Part shown: one piece after another, positions 1 through 7,306 of the stretch | Layout of the letters: each line of letters opens with the position of its first letter | Numbering within the stretch: the stretch's first letter is position 1 | From: Halobacillus litoralis | GTDB taxonomy: Bacteria; Bacillota; Bacilli; Bacillales; Halobacillaceae | NCBI RefSeq assembly: GCF_009856415.1 | Contig: NZ_WMEZ01000001.1 | Span: 496,001 to 560,000 of the forward strand | Direction of reading: 5' to 3' | Length of the DNA: 64,000 nucleotides | The notes under the pieces: generated by a model | What the model was told of the DNA's origin: nothing | Seen by the model: only the letters and a program-made list of their open reading frames with translations | Database searches by the model: none | Made by a program: the position numbers and the translations under genes

Positions 1-399
1 CGTGGGATCAAGGCTGCCCTCGCCCTGGGAGCTCAAGCCGCCCAGCTTGGAACAGCTTTTGTCACTTGTAAGGAGAGTGGTGCGAAAGTTCAACATAAAG
101 AGGCGATTTTGAATACAAAGGAAACGGAAACCGTTGTCACTTCTGTTTTCAGCGGGAAGCCAGCAAGAGGAATTCGGAATTCTTTTATCGAGAAAATGGA
201 AAACGGGGAAGGTCATCATCTTTTAGCATATCCTCTACAAAACACGCTCACAAAAGACATAAGAAAGGAAGCGGCCAGTCAAAACCGTCCTGAATATATG
301 TCGCTGTGGTCAGGGCAGAGCCCCCGATTAAGCACGAGCCAATCCGCTTCTTCCATTGTGGAGTCGATTGTTTTTGACCTGGAAAACGAAAAAATGTAA
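1..399 (+). CDS. Nitronate monooxygenase, C-terminal part (5' truncated by window edge)
   Basis: The frame is open from base 1 to a TAA at 397-399 and gives the last 132 residues of a protein whose start lies outside the window. The segment 'GAQAAQLGTAF' followed by a polar helical C-terminus that includes 'PARGIRN' is typical of FMN-dependent nitronate monooxygenases (2-nitropropane dioxygenase family, TIM barrel), which oxidise alkyl nitronates to carbonyl compounds and nitrite. The Gly-rich GAQAAQLGTAF strand belongs to the phosphate-binding region of the flavin site. A strong terminator follows at 464-493, so this gene ends its transcription unit. The family call rests on this C-terminal third only. 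Confidence 0.8.
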   Translation, partial: RGIKAALALGAQAAQLGTAFVTCKESGAKVQHKEAILNTKETETVVTSVFSGKPARGIRNSFIEKMENGEGHHLLAYPLQNTLTKDIRKEAASQNRPEYMSLWSGQSPRLSTSQSASSIVESIVFDLENEKM

Positions 400-463
400 C
401 AGATCCTGGCCTCATTCATTGCTGTTTGCAGCGGAAAGATAAGTTAAGCTAGAGATCATGGTG

Positions 464-493
464 AGAACCTGCATGTGTGGCAGGTTCTTTTTT
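464..493 (+). terminator. Rho-independent terminator after nitronate monooxygenase
   Basis: AGAACCTGC and GCAGGTTCT form a 9-bp perfect stem with a 7-nt loop, followed by a run of T. It lies 65 bp after the stop codon. Confidence 0.85.
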
Positions 494-631
494 AGTTCAG
501 GATTTAGGCTGTAGCAAAAGTAGAAGGAATGGAGACTTGGAGTGATTTTTTATCATGTATGTAGAAGATTTCCATTTCTGCGTGGAATTCAGGAATCGAA
601 TGATAAGAAAGCAGAACGGGAGGGGGATAAC

Positions 632-1402
632 ATGCTTGAAATATTTCAAGTTCATATGACGCCGTTTAAAGAAAAGAGAAAAGTACGTGTTTATCTACCT
701 GAAGGGTACAATCCAAATGATAAAAAACGTTACCCTGTCATCTATATACATGATGGCCAGAACGTGTTTCGGGATTCTGATGCAATCGGTGGCATCTCAT
801 TATCATTGGAAGACTACTTAGATGAGAATCGTTTGAAAGTCATTGTTGTAGCAATCGATCAGAACCCAGAAGAGAGAATCAATGAATACTGTCCTTGGAT
901 CAATGGGGCCTACAGTGAACGAATGCTGGGGTATCCATGTAAACTAGGAGGTAAGGGGAAGCAATATATCGATTTCATTACGAAAGAGCTTAAGCCTTTC
1001 ATTGATCGTAAATACCACACTTTAACAGAGGATACATCCATGGTGGGAATATCCTTAGGTGGTCTGGTTTCTGTTTATGCCGCATGTAAATACCCGCAAA
1101 TCTATAAAAATGTCGTGGGTTTCTCTTCAGCTTTTTGGCGGAACCAGGAACAAATAGAAGAGCTGATTAAAAAATCGGACCTTTCATCAATCCATAGTCT
1201 TTACTTGGATTGGGGGGATCGAGAGGGGAAAGATGAAGAAATTAACAAAAGGTTCTATACTTCAAACGAGAGAGTTGCCCGTATATTAAAAGAAAAGGTA
1301 ACCGACTTTACATGTTCCGTCATCAGTGGCGGTACGCATCATTATACGTCGTTTAAAAGCAGGGTACCTCAAATATTTTCTAGTATTCAAGGAATTCTTT
1401 GA
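632..1402 (+). CDS. Putative esterase, alpha/beta hydrolase (enterochelin-esterase-like)
   Basis: A 256-residue cytoplasmic alpha/beta hydrolase of the 'putative esterase' (esterase D / Fes-like) family. The nucleophile elbow is G-I-S-L-G-G around residue 140. A 'YIHDGQN' strand near residue 40 matches the oxyanion region of this family. A C-terminal 'GGTHHY' supplies the likely catalytic His. The ATG at 632 is preferred because GGGAGGGGG lies just upstream. An in-frame GTG 90 bp earlier has no ribosome binding site and adds a basic extension not expected for the family. No signal peptide is seen. The substrate cannot be told from sequence; short acyl esters are likely. Confidence 0.75.
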   Translation: MLEIFQVHMTPFKEKRKVRVYLPEGYNPNDKKRYPVIYIHDGQNVFRDSDAIGGISLSLEDYLDENRLKVIVVAIDQNPEERINEYCPWINGAYSERMLGYPCKLGGKGKQYIDFITKELKPFIDRKYHTLTEDTSMVGISLGGLVSVYAACKYPQIYKNVVGFSSAFWRNQEQIEELIKKSDLSSIHSLYLDWGDREGKDEEINKRFYTSNERVARILKEKVTDFTCSVISGGTHHYTSFKSRVPQIFSSIQGIL

Positions 1403-1426
1403 AGCCTCGTAGCGATTGTCCAAAAG

Positions 1427-1585
1427 GCAGTTCACCCGTTTTTTCCACTCCCAACCATTCGTTATGATCCCAATCAAGCCGGTGATCGTACGTATGTAAG
1501 CTACAAAAAGTGGGACATCCTGAAGTTCAGCTGTAAATAAACCGGAATAGGCCGACCATGAATATTAAAAAGCTGCTGATCACAC
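1427..1585 (-). pseudogene. Decayed duplicate of the small membrane protein gene at 2693-2878
   Basis: Read on the minus strand, this stretch is a close but broken copy of the 61-codon gene at 2693-2878. Shared stretches include the codons for 'ITNGW(E/K)WKK' and the region around 1505-1585, with scattered substitutions. One extra A in the run near 1537 (AAATAAACC here, GAATAACC in the intact copy) shifts the frame, and the part encoding the intact gene's N-terminus is lost after about 1585. No function is expected. The intervening 1.1 kb holds the PadR/DUF1048 pair, so the repeat brackets that pair. Confidence 0.75.
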
Positions 1586-1626
1586 TTGTACTCTTTTGAG
1601 AAGGGGTTTTGATGAAATGTTTTCCC

Positions 1627-1676
1627 TTGACGATTCAGCTAATAAGTAATACTATATAATGGTAATAAGTATTACT
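1627..1676 (+). promoter_or_regulatory. SigA-type promoter and palindromic operator of the PadR gene
   Basis: TTGACG (1627-1632) and TACTAT (1650-1655) are separated by 17 bp. A perfect 9-bp inverted repeat, AGTAATACT (1645-1653) and AGTATTACT (1668-1676), overlaps the -10 box and start region. This is where a PadR autorepressor would bind, so autorepression is inferred. The next start codon is at 1744. Confidence 0.6.
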
Positions 1677-1743
1677 TAGTATTAGTGCTGAAAGATTTAT
1701 ACAACGGAATACTCCGAAGTACAAACGACAAAGGTAGGTAAAA

Positions 1744-2067
1744 ATGGGAAACTTCAGAGAAATGATGAAAGGGGTGCTTGAAGGTTGTGTGCTTGAGATC
1801 ATCAGTCGTGGTGAAACCTATGGCTATGAAATCACACAACAGCTACGAAAACTCGGCTTCACGGATGTAGTCGAAGGCACCGTTTATACGATTACCATGC
1901 GACTTGAGAAAAACAACCTTGTGGACATTGAGAAAAAGCCGTCCACTATGGGACCACCTAGGAAATTTTACACACTCAACGCTGCAGGGCAGGAGCATCT
2001 TCAAACCTTTTGGGGCAAATGGGAATTCGTCTCAAGCAAAATTAACGAACTGAAAAACGAAAAGTAA
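1744..2067 (+). CDS. PadR family transcriptional regulator
   Basis: A 107-residue winged-helix protein. Residues 9-75 fit the PadR fold: 'GVLEGCVLEIISRGETYGYEI' is helix 1 plus the recognition start, and 'VEGTVYTITMRLEKNNLV' is the recognition helix, followed by a basic wing 'GPPRKFYTLNAAG'. PadR proteins are dimeric repressors responding to phenolics, drugs or envelope stress. It sits 12 bp ahead of a DUF1048 gene, a pairing common in Firmicutes, so the two are probably one operon controlled by the palindrome at 1645-1676. The ligand is unknown. Confidence 0.88.
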   Translation: MGNFREMMKGVLEGCVLEIISRGETYGYEITQQLRKLGFTDVVEGTVYTITMRLEKNNLVDIEKKPSTMGPPRKFYTLNAAGQEHLQTFWGKWEFVSSKINELKNEK

Positions 2068-2079
2068 AGGAGAGATAAG

Positions 2080-2418
2080 ATGAGCATTTTTGAAAAAATT
2101 ATTGGGAGTCTGGATGACAAGCGGGAATGGAGAGCGATGGAGGCACGCGCGAAGGCGCTCCCAAGTGAGTACCATAACGCTTACAAAGCCATCCAAAAGT
2201 ATATGTGGACCACCGGCGGTCCTACAGACTGGAAGGATACAAAACGGATCTTTGACGGTATTCTTGATCTCTTCGAACAGGGGGCTGCAGAAAACAGGAA
2301 AGTCACTGATCTTACTGGTGATGATGTGGCCGCTTTCTGTGACGACCTGTTAGAGGATGAGAAAACTTGGAAAGATAAGTATCGAACAAGGTTAAACGAT
2401 ACGGTGGGCCGTGGCTAG
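2080..2418 (+). CDS. DUF1048 family protein, partner of PadR regulator
   Basis: A 112-residue, all-helical, acidic soluble protein resembling the DUF1048 family, known from structures as a small helical bundle without assigned activity. The conserved pattern includes 'W-x-x-[ML]-E-x-R-x-x-x-L-P' (residues 17-30), 'Y-x-x-A-x-K-x-I-Q-x-Y-[ML]-W' and a C-terminal 'V-A-x-F-C-D-D-L'. It has a good ribosome binding site (AAAGGAGAG) and follows padR by 12 bp. Its strict association with PadR genes suggests a role in the same response, but no activity can be claimed. Confidence 0.75.
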   Translation: MSIFEKIIGSLDDKREWRAMEARAKALPSEYHNAYKAIQKYMWTTGGPTDWKDTKRIFDGILDLFEQGAAENRKVTDLTGDDVAAFCDDLLEDEKTWKDKYRTRLNDTVGRG

Positions 2419-2678
2419 GGAAATATGAGTCCTATTCAATCATGCAGATTTAGGGAAAATAAATTCGATCAACTTTATTGACTCCGGTGATGGTTATCAA
2501 TGAGAATACAACCTTCCGTTTTATTTTTACTTTGGTAGTAAGTTATACAGAATATCAGTCTTACAAACTAGTGTGTGGTCTGGATTGAAAAAGCATTCAT
2601 GAAGCACTCCACCGCATCAAAAAGTGACTAAACCTGGGTCTTTGCCCATTCAGCCAATTGCCTTCGGTGATCTACGTT

Positions 2679-2710
2679 AAAAAACGGGAGAGTTAATTCT
2701 CCCGTTTTTT
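2679..2710. terminator. Bidirectional terminator between DUF1048 gene and minus-strand small gene
   Basis: AAAAAACGGGAG and CTCCCGTTTTTT form a 12-bp stem around an 8-nt loop, with A and T runs on both sides. It can end the plus-strand PadR operon and the minus-strand gene, whose stop codon lies inside the loop. The 260 bp before it (2419-2678) show no gene. Confidence 0.8.
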
Positions 2711-2878
2711 CCACTTCCACCCATTCGTTATGACCCCAACCAAGCCTGTTATCGTAAGTATGTAAGCTACAAAAAGTGGTATATCTTGAAGTTCAGCTGT
2801 GAATAACCGGAATATGCCGACCATGAATATTAAAAAGCTGCTGATCAGTGCAATGCCTATTTTCATATCTTGATTCAT
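2693..2878 (-). CDS. Small two-helix membrane protein of unknown function
   Basis: A 61-residue protein starting 'MNQDMKIG', with two hydrophobic segments at about residues 8-27 and 33-51 and a basic C-terminus (KWKKREN). A GGAGG motif sits 6 bp before the ATG on the minus strand. The family is not recognised. The reading frame is real enough that a frameshifted duplicate survives 1.1 kb away at 1427-1585. A membrane location is inferred from hydropathy only. Confidence 0.6.
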   Translation of the reverse strand: MNQDMKIGIALISSFLIFMVGIFRLFTAELQDIPLFVAYILTITGLVGVITNGWKWKKREN

Positions 2879-2985
2879 AGGATTTCCTCCCTTTCTTTCC
2901 TTACTAGATTAACATATATACTTGGATTGGTTCATGCTATAGTAAAGGTGATTGATTTTTCTGAATCTGTGAAGGTGGTGGAAGA

Positions 2986-3471
2986 ATGAAAGAAGAAAGC
3001 TTATTTCAACAAATGCGTTTTGTCAGGAAGAGAAGTCTTGCCGCGCTTGATGCTACGACAGAAGAGGTAGCGGATGCAAAACCAGAAGGGTTTTTGAATA
3101 ACATCCGTTGGAACTTTGGGCATATTTTCGTTTCTCAGGAAAACTTGCTAGCTCGGTTTACAGGGGAAGAAGCCTTTATACCAGAAGGATATATCCAACT
3201 ATTCAATGGAGGAACATCGCCAGACGAATGGCCGGAAGAGGTCCCGCGTCTGTCTGATCTTAGAAAAGAGCTGGAGTCTCAAACCGAGCGTTTGATTCAA
3301 ACGTACGAGGGACGCTTATCGGAAGAAGGGGAAAAGCCTTTTGACCTTGGCGGGGGGATCGTCTTCCGGACGTTGGATGAAGTGTTGAATTTCACCATCT
3401 GGCACGAAGGTCTACATCAAGGAACGATATCTGCCATGAAAAGGGCCCAGGGTGTCGAAAATTTATTCTGA
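2986..3471 (+). CDS. DinB-fold protein (DinB_2 family)
   Basis: A 161-residue four-helix-bundle protein of the DinB/YfiT superfamily, which includes bacillithiol- and glutathione-independent S-transferases and metal-dependent hydrolases. The three-His metal site is visible: H46 in 'NFGHIF', and two His in 'IWHEGLHQG' near residues 139-143. The start has a strong GGTGGTGG box. It overlaps by one base the small membrane protein gene that follows (TGATG), and that gene overlaps the RDD gene in the same way, so the three are translationally coupled. In Bacillaceae such proteins often use bacillithiol; this specificity is not visible in the sequence. Confidence 0.8.
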   Translation: MKEESLFQQMRFVRKRSLAALDATTEEVADAKPEGFLNNIRWNFGHIFVSQENLLARFTGEEAFIPEGYIQLFNGGTSPDEWPEEVPRLSDLRKELESQTERLIQTYEGRLSEEGEKPFDLGGGIVFRTLDEVLNFTIWHEGLHQGTISAMKRAQGVENLF

Positions 3472-3650
3472 TGATACATAAGGCGATTGAGAAACTAACA
3501 CGGACAGGCAATGGCGTCGTCCTTGGTGTGTTTTTAGTCTCGCTGCTCTCTGAAAAATCCTTTGATTTGTCCTTTGTGTTTTATTTTCTCATCGGTTATT
3601 TCATCATAGAAATCATTCGGATACTCCCAGATGGGAAGGAGGTAGATTGA
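3471..3650 (+). CDS. Small membrane protein (59 aa), coupled to DinB and RDD genes
   Basis: The ATG at 3471 overlaps the dinB-like stop as A-TG, and its own TGA (3648-3650) overlaps the next ATG by one base. The 59-residue product starts 'MIHKAIEKL' and has hydrophobic segments at about residues 15-27 and 33-52, ending in an acidic tail 'DGKEVD'. The family is not recognised. Perfect stop-start coupling on both sides and the absence of stop codons support it as a real gene, even though it is short. The ribosome binding site of the next gene (AAGGAGGT) lies inside its last codons. Confidence 0.55.
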   Translation: MIHKAIEKLTRTGNGVVLGVFLVSLLSEKSFDLSFVFYFLIGYFIIEIIRILPDGKEVD

Positions 3651-4060
3651 TGGAACGAGCTGGATTTTGGAGCCGGTTTTTCGCCTTGATTTTGGATGGA
3701 CTCATCATTACGGTTCCTATGAATCTCTTATGGTCTCTGTATCAGGGAGATTGGAGCACGGATGTAACGGACGGATGGTTATGGCAGGTCATTTACGTGG
3801 GTTATTTGACCGTACTTCCTGTGATATGGAGCGGGTATGTCGTAGGGAAAAGGATACTGACAATCAAAATCAGGAAAGAAGGAGATCAGCCTGTAGGGCT
3901 ATTCCAGATGTTCATTAGAGAAGTCATCGGTAAATTTCTCCTCGGCGTGATTACATTCGGAATCGCTTCTGTTGTGAGTGCTTTTATGATCGCTTTTAGA
4001 AAAGACAAACGAGCCATTCACGATCTGCTTGCTCAAACCTATGTGAAAAACATCCCCTGA
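3650..4060 (+). CDS. RDD family membrane protein
   Basis: A 136-residue integral membrane protein with the RDD signature: Arg in 'GFWSRFFALILDG' (residues 5-17), the first Asp in the same segment, and the late Asp in 'KDKRAIHDLLAQTYV'. Three or four membrane spans are visible at about 8-28, 43-63 and 86-112. Some RDD proteins have been implicated in ion or compatible-solute transport, including Na+/H+ exchange in halophiles, but most are uncharacterised. The ATG at 3650 is chosen for its AAGGAGGT box; a TTG one codon earlier is also possible. A terminator follows immediately. Confidence 0.82.
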   Translation: MERAGFWSRFFALILDGLIITVPMNLLWSLYQGDWSTDVTDGWLWQVIYVGYLTVLPVIWSGYVVGKRILTIKIRKEGDQPVGLFQMFIREVIGKFLLGVITFGIASVVSAFMIAFRKDKRAIHDLLAQTYVKNIP

Positions 4061-4090
4061 AAAGTCGATGGAACCTCCCATCGACTTTTC
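4059..4090 (+). terminator. Terminator after RDD gene
   Basis: GAAAAGTCGATGG pairs with CCATCGACTTTTC, a 13-bp perfect stem with a short loop that begins within the stop codon of the RDD gene. Confidence 0.85.
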
Positions 4091-4136
4091 CTATTCATCC
4101 CCATAACTCCAGTCACAACCTCTTATAAAAAATATC

Positions 4137-4307
4137 AGTTTCGAGACATTTGGTGAGTGGATGGTGGCTGCGGAGAATGGCTCGCTTTCCGCGGGAGCGC
4201 GGTGAGCCTCCTCGGACTGCGTCCTGTGGGGTCTCACCCTGCACTTTTTTCCCGCAGGAGTCTCGCCATTCCCCTCCGCCCCTTTGCCATATTAGTATCT
4301 CGAAACC
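4137..4307 (+). repeat. GC-rich nested-hairpin repeat, family 1, copy A (171 bp)
   Basis: Bounded by TTTCGAGA (4139-4146) and TCTCGAAA (4298-4305). Inside, four more stems are nested: GAATGGC/GCCATTC (4175-4181 with 4265-4271), GCGGGA/TCCCGC (4191-4196 with 4250-4255), GGTGAG/CTCACC (4201-4206 with 4233-4238) and GGAC/GTCC (4214-4217 with 4221-4224). It is nearly identical to copies B (15556-15726, inverted) and C (26696-26865). It is intergenic. Open frames across it are products of base composition and are not called as genes. Confidence 0.9.
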
Positions 4308-4444
4308 GCTGAATAAGCAGCTTTTCAGCATGAGGGAGGTGGTGGAATTAAGATAACCAGCCCAGGAATACCGTTTGTGAGAGTTTGATATAGCACTTTT
4401 CATCGATAAATCAGTGGTTATGGCAGACGCTTCATCCATGTAGG

Positions 4445-4580
4445 TGGGTTCGTTTCTCTCCTATACTGAATGGGTTGGTTGGGAAGCTGCAAGACTCCCG
4501 TGGGCGATGGAGCTAGACGAGTAGCTTCCCAGCCACCCTGACCCTCAACATAGCAACGAACCTCGGAAAACATCTCGAAA
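4445..4580 (-). repeat. GC-rich repeat, family 2, internally deleted copy
   Basis: Read on the minus strand it carries the family-2 landmarks 'GGGAAGCTACTCGTCTAGC', 'TCCATCGCCCA' and 'GCAGCTTCCCAACCA', and ends toward TCTCGAAA at 4573-4580 on the plus strand. Compared with the longer copy at 50932-51240, the middle section with the long hairpin is missing. Together with copy A it fills most of the gap between the RDD and P450 genes. Confidence 0.75.
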
Positions 4581-4673
4581 TTTTTAAAAGGGAAGTTTAG
4601 ATGGTTCTAAATGGAATGAATAAAATGAGGTGGACTCTAGTACGCTCTAATAGAAGGTTGAAGGGGGTACTTT

Positions 4674-5996
4674 ATGCATAAATGGAAGAGTCGTTCGCCG
4701 CTAGGTCAATTGCCGGCATTTAAAAAGGATCCACTCGCATTTCTGATGGAAATGGAAGAGACACAGAAACCCGTCACAAGGTTCAGGTTTGCTCATCGAC
4801 CGATGTTCATGTTGATGCATCCGGCCTTGATTCAGGAGGTGCTCGTAAGAAAAGCGGACTCCTTTTACAAGTCCAAACCTTTTCAGGAATTGGAACCACT
4901 ACTAGGGAAAGGCTTGTTATTGAGTGAAGGGCAGCTTCATAAACAACAACGTCGCAAAATACAGCCTTTTTTTACTCCAAAGCATATTCAGCGCTATTGT
5001 GAAACGATGGGGAGAGTCGTTACAGACCATACCTCTCTCTGGAAGGATGGAGAGCGGTTGATTTCTGAAGATATTAGAAGTATCACGCTCAAGATCATTA
5101 CAGAAACGATGTTCGGTACAGAGGTGAGAGCGGACCATGATAAAGTTGGGCAGCAGCTGGATACCGCGATGGAAATCGCCACCGAGAGGATCCGTAGTGT
5201 TTTTAAATCGCCACGTTCATGGAAAACGGTTCGGAACAAGCTGTTCGATGATGCGGTCGATAAGTTGGACGAGGTGGTTTATTCGATTATCCATCAGCCT
5301 CACGCCTCCGGAGAACACCTTCTCAGCGTCATGAAGGAGGCTGAAGATGCAGAAGGGAATAAAATGGATGCCAGGCAGCTCCGTGATGAAGTGATGACCG
5401 TGTTTCTCGCCGGCCATGAAACGACAGCGTCCGCATTGATATGGACGCTCCAATTACTCATGAAGCACCCCGACTGTTATCAGAAAGTCGAAAGCGAAAT
5501 CGAACAAACCCTTTCAAGCGATACTCCTTCCGTCGAGGAAACGGGGAACCTTTTATATACGAAAAAAGTGATTCTTGAAAGTATGCGCTTGTATCCTCCA
5601 GCATGGATGTTTGGCAGGCGTGCCAAAGAAGATGTGAACATTGGATCCACCTTCATCAAAAAAGGAGCGACTGTGATGGTCAGTCCTTACCTGATGCATC
5701 GGCACCGAAGGTATATCGATTATCCCGACGAGTTTCTGCCTGAACGTTTTGAGGATGGCCGACTTCTCGGAGGGCCTGATTATTTATATCTGCCATTCGG
5801 TGGTGGGCCGCGTGTTTGCATCGGACAGCACTTCGCCATGCTTGAGATGCTGGTCATCCTCTCGTCTCTTATTAAATCGTACACGTTTGCGCCTTCTTCT
5901 GACGCTTTTCCTGTCAAGGCAGAGCCTTTGGTCACGCTTCGGATGAAGCATGGCCTGAAAGTTCAATTATCGAAAAAAGGAGCAGGCAACAGCTGA
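4674..5996 (+). CDS. Cytochrome P450
   Basis: A 440-residue soluble haem monooxygenase. All hallmark motifs are present: the I-helix oxygen-activation motif A-G-H-E-T-T at 246-251, E-S-M-R at 302-305 (ExxR of the K helix), the 'PERF' meander near residue 360, and the haem-binding loop F375-G-G-G-P-R-V-C382-I-G with Cys382 as the axial ligand. It lacks a fused reductase, so it needs external electron donors; the 4Fe-4S ferredoxin gene at 54 kb is one possible partner. The overall pattern resembles bacterial P450s acting on fatty acids or terpenoids, but the substrate is unknown. GAAGGGGG precedes the ATG. Confidence 0.93.
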   Translation: MHKWKSRSPLGQLPAFKKDPLAFLMEMEETQKPVTRFRFAHRPMFMLMHPALIQEVLVRKADSFYKSKPFQELEPLLGKGLLLSEGQLHKQQRRKIQPFFTPKHIQRYCETMGRVVTDHTSLWKDGERLISEDIRSITLKIITETMFGTEVRADHDKVGQQLDTAMEIATERIRSVFKSPRSWKTVRNKLFDDAVDKLDEVVYSIIHQPHASGEHLLSVMKEAEDAEGNKMDARQLRDEVMTVFLAGHETTASALIWTLQLLMKHPDCYQKVESEIEQTLSSDTPSVEETGNLLYTKKVILESMRLYPPAWMFGRRAKEDVNIGSTFIKKGATVMVSPYLMHRHRRYIDYPDEFLPERFEDGRLLGGPDYLYLPFGGGPRVCIGQHFAMLEMLVILSSLIKSYTFAPSSDAFPVKAEPLVTLRMKHGLKVQLSKKGAGNS

Positions 5997-6074
5997 GCTT
6001 TTATTTCCTGTACCCTGCCTTTCTGTTCATGTACAATAACAACAGATGAAATGACAGGGATAGAAGGTGTTCGT

Positions 6075-7181
6075 ATGAAAACAATCATTATTGGAGCAGG
6101 GATATTAGGGGCGTCGACGGCGTACCATCTCGCGAAAAAAGGGGAAGAAGTGATCGTCATCGATCGGAATGATCCGGAACAGGCGACGCGCAATGCGGCA
6201 GGAATCGTCTGTCCGTGGCTGACGAACAGAAGCAACAAAGTTTGGTATCCTCTCGTCACAGGTGGGGCGAAATATTACCCTGCTTTAATGGAGGAACTTG
6301 CTGAAGCTGGGGAAACTCAAACCGGCTATAAGCGGGTGGGAGCAATCAATATATTTGATACGGAAGAAAAATTGGAAAAGAAACGACAGGTTGCTCTTGA
6401 AAGGAAAGAGCAAGCTCCGGAAATGGGGGAGATCTCCTGCCTTTCCCCAAAAGAGACGAAAGAGATGTTCCCACCTGTAGCGGAACACTATCGAGCGCTT
6501 CACATCTCAGGGGGTGCTCGAGTAAATGGAGCGGAAGTCACCTCCTCACTCATAAGGGCAGCCAAGAAAAATGGAGCGACTTTTATAAGCGGAGAAGCTG
6601 CATTCCTTTATGAGAACAAACGTGTCGAAGGCGTCTATGTAAATGGAGAAAAAATCTTTGCTGACCGGATTGTGGTCTCGAATGGGGCATGGACAAAGCC
6701 GTTGTTCGAACCGATCGGCATGAGCCCACAGGTCACTTTTGAAAAAGCGCAGATTGTTCATGTAGACATGAGGAATTACGATACGGAGAATTGGCCTGTG
6801 ATGCTCCCACCGTTCAACCACTATATTCTCACTTTAGGGAAAGGGCGGATCGTCATTGGCGCGACGAAAGAGAAAGTGTCTGACTCCAGAGTCACCGCAG
6901 GTTCTGTCCATCAGTTGATGGATAAAGCCCTTCGTGTTGCTCCTGGACTTGCAGACGCCACCTATATTAAAACAAATGTCGGATTCAGGCCTTTCACCCC
7001 GGGTTCAACACCAGTCATTGGAAAGGTTCCGGGTCATGAAAACATCGTGGTAGCTAATGGTTTAGGGGCCTCTGGGCTGACGAGCGGTCCTTATATTGGA
7101 TCTGAGCTTGTCAAGTACTTGTTAGAGGAAGGTACCGAACTCGATTTTACCAACTATACGGCGAATCATTTATTCAAATAG
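6075..7181 (+). CDS. FAD-dependent oxidoreductase, glycine/D-amino-acid oxidase family
   Basis: A 368-residue DAO-family flavoenzyme. It opens with the Rossmann dinucleotide motif G-A-G-I-L-G-A (near residues 7-13), has 'GARVNGAEV' in mid-protein, and closes with 'GLGASGLTSGPYIG', the second FAD-contacting glycine-rich segment of DadA/ThiO/SoxB-like enzymes. These oxidise amine substrates such as D-amino acids, glycine or sarcosine. The ATG at 6075 places the FAD motif at the very N-terminus and has AGAAGGTG upstream; an upstream in-frame ATG is less likely. It is separated from P450 by about 80 bp and ends at a strong terminator, so it may be co-transcribed with P450. Confidence 0.88.
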   Translation: MKTIIIGAGILGASTAYHLAKKGEEVIVIDRNDPEQATRNAAGIVCPWLTNRSNKVWYPLVTGGAKYYPALMEELAEAGETQTGYKRVGAINIFDTEEKLEKKRQVALERKEQAPEMGEISCLSPKETKEMFPPVAEHYRALHISGGARVNGAEVTSSLIRAAKKNGATFISGEAAFLYENKRVEGVYVNGEKIFADRIVVSNGAWTKPLFEPIGMSPQVTFEKAQIVHVDMRNYDTENWPVMLPPFNHYILTLGKGRIVIGATKEKVSDSRVTAGSVHQLMDKALRVAPGLADATYIKTNVGFRPFTPGSTPVIGKVPGHENIVVANGLGASGLTSGPYIGSELVKYLLEEGTELDFTNYTANHLFK

Positions 7182-7189
7182 TCATATAA

Positions 7190-7222
7190 AAAAGGCTCCC
7201 TCATCGAATAAGGGAGCCTTTT
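7190..7222. terminator. Terminator after FAD oxidoreductase
   Basis: AAAAGGCTCCCT pairs with AGGGAGCCTTTT with a 9-nt loop and flanking A and T runs. Confidence 0.88.
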
Positions 7223-7306
7223 GTGGTGTTTACGTTTTTCCATTTCTCTAAGACCAAATATTCTCACAAGGAAAGAAGGGATGTGTAAGATTGGTCGTAC
7301 TTTCAT

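Noticed and set aside
542-631. Longer N-terminus of the esterase from an upstream GTG
   Set aside because: No ribosome binding site, and the family starts near the ATG at 632, which has a strong box.
1286-1477. Minus-strand 63-codon frame overlapping the esterase end
   Set aside because: Its start region is antisense to the esterase; only its downstream part is the remnant of the duplicated small gene, so it is treated as a pseudogene.
4150-4356. Open frames of 60-110 codons across the GC-rich repeats (also 15531-15737, 26653-26877, 40046-40246)
   Set aside because: They repeat the same Arg/Pro/Cys-rich peptide in each copy because the DNA is a repeat. They lack ribosome binding sites and occur on both strands.
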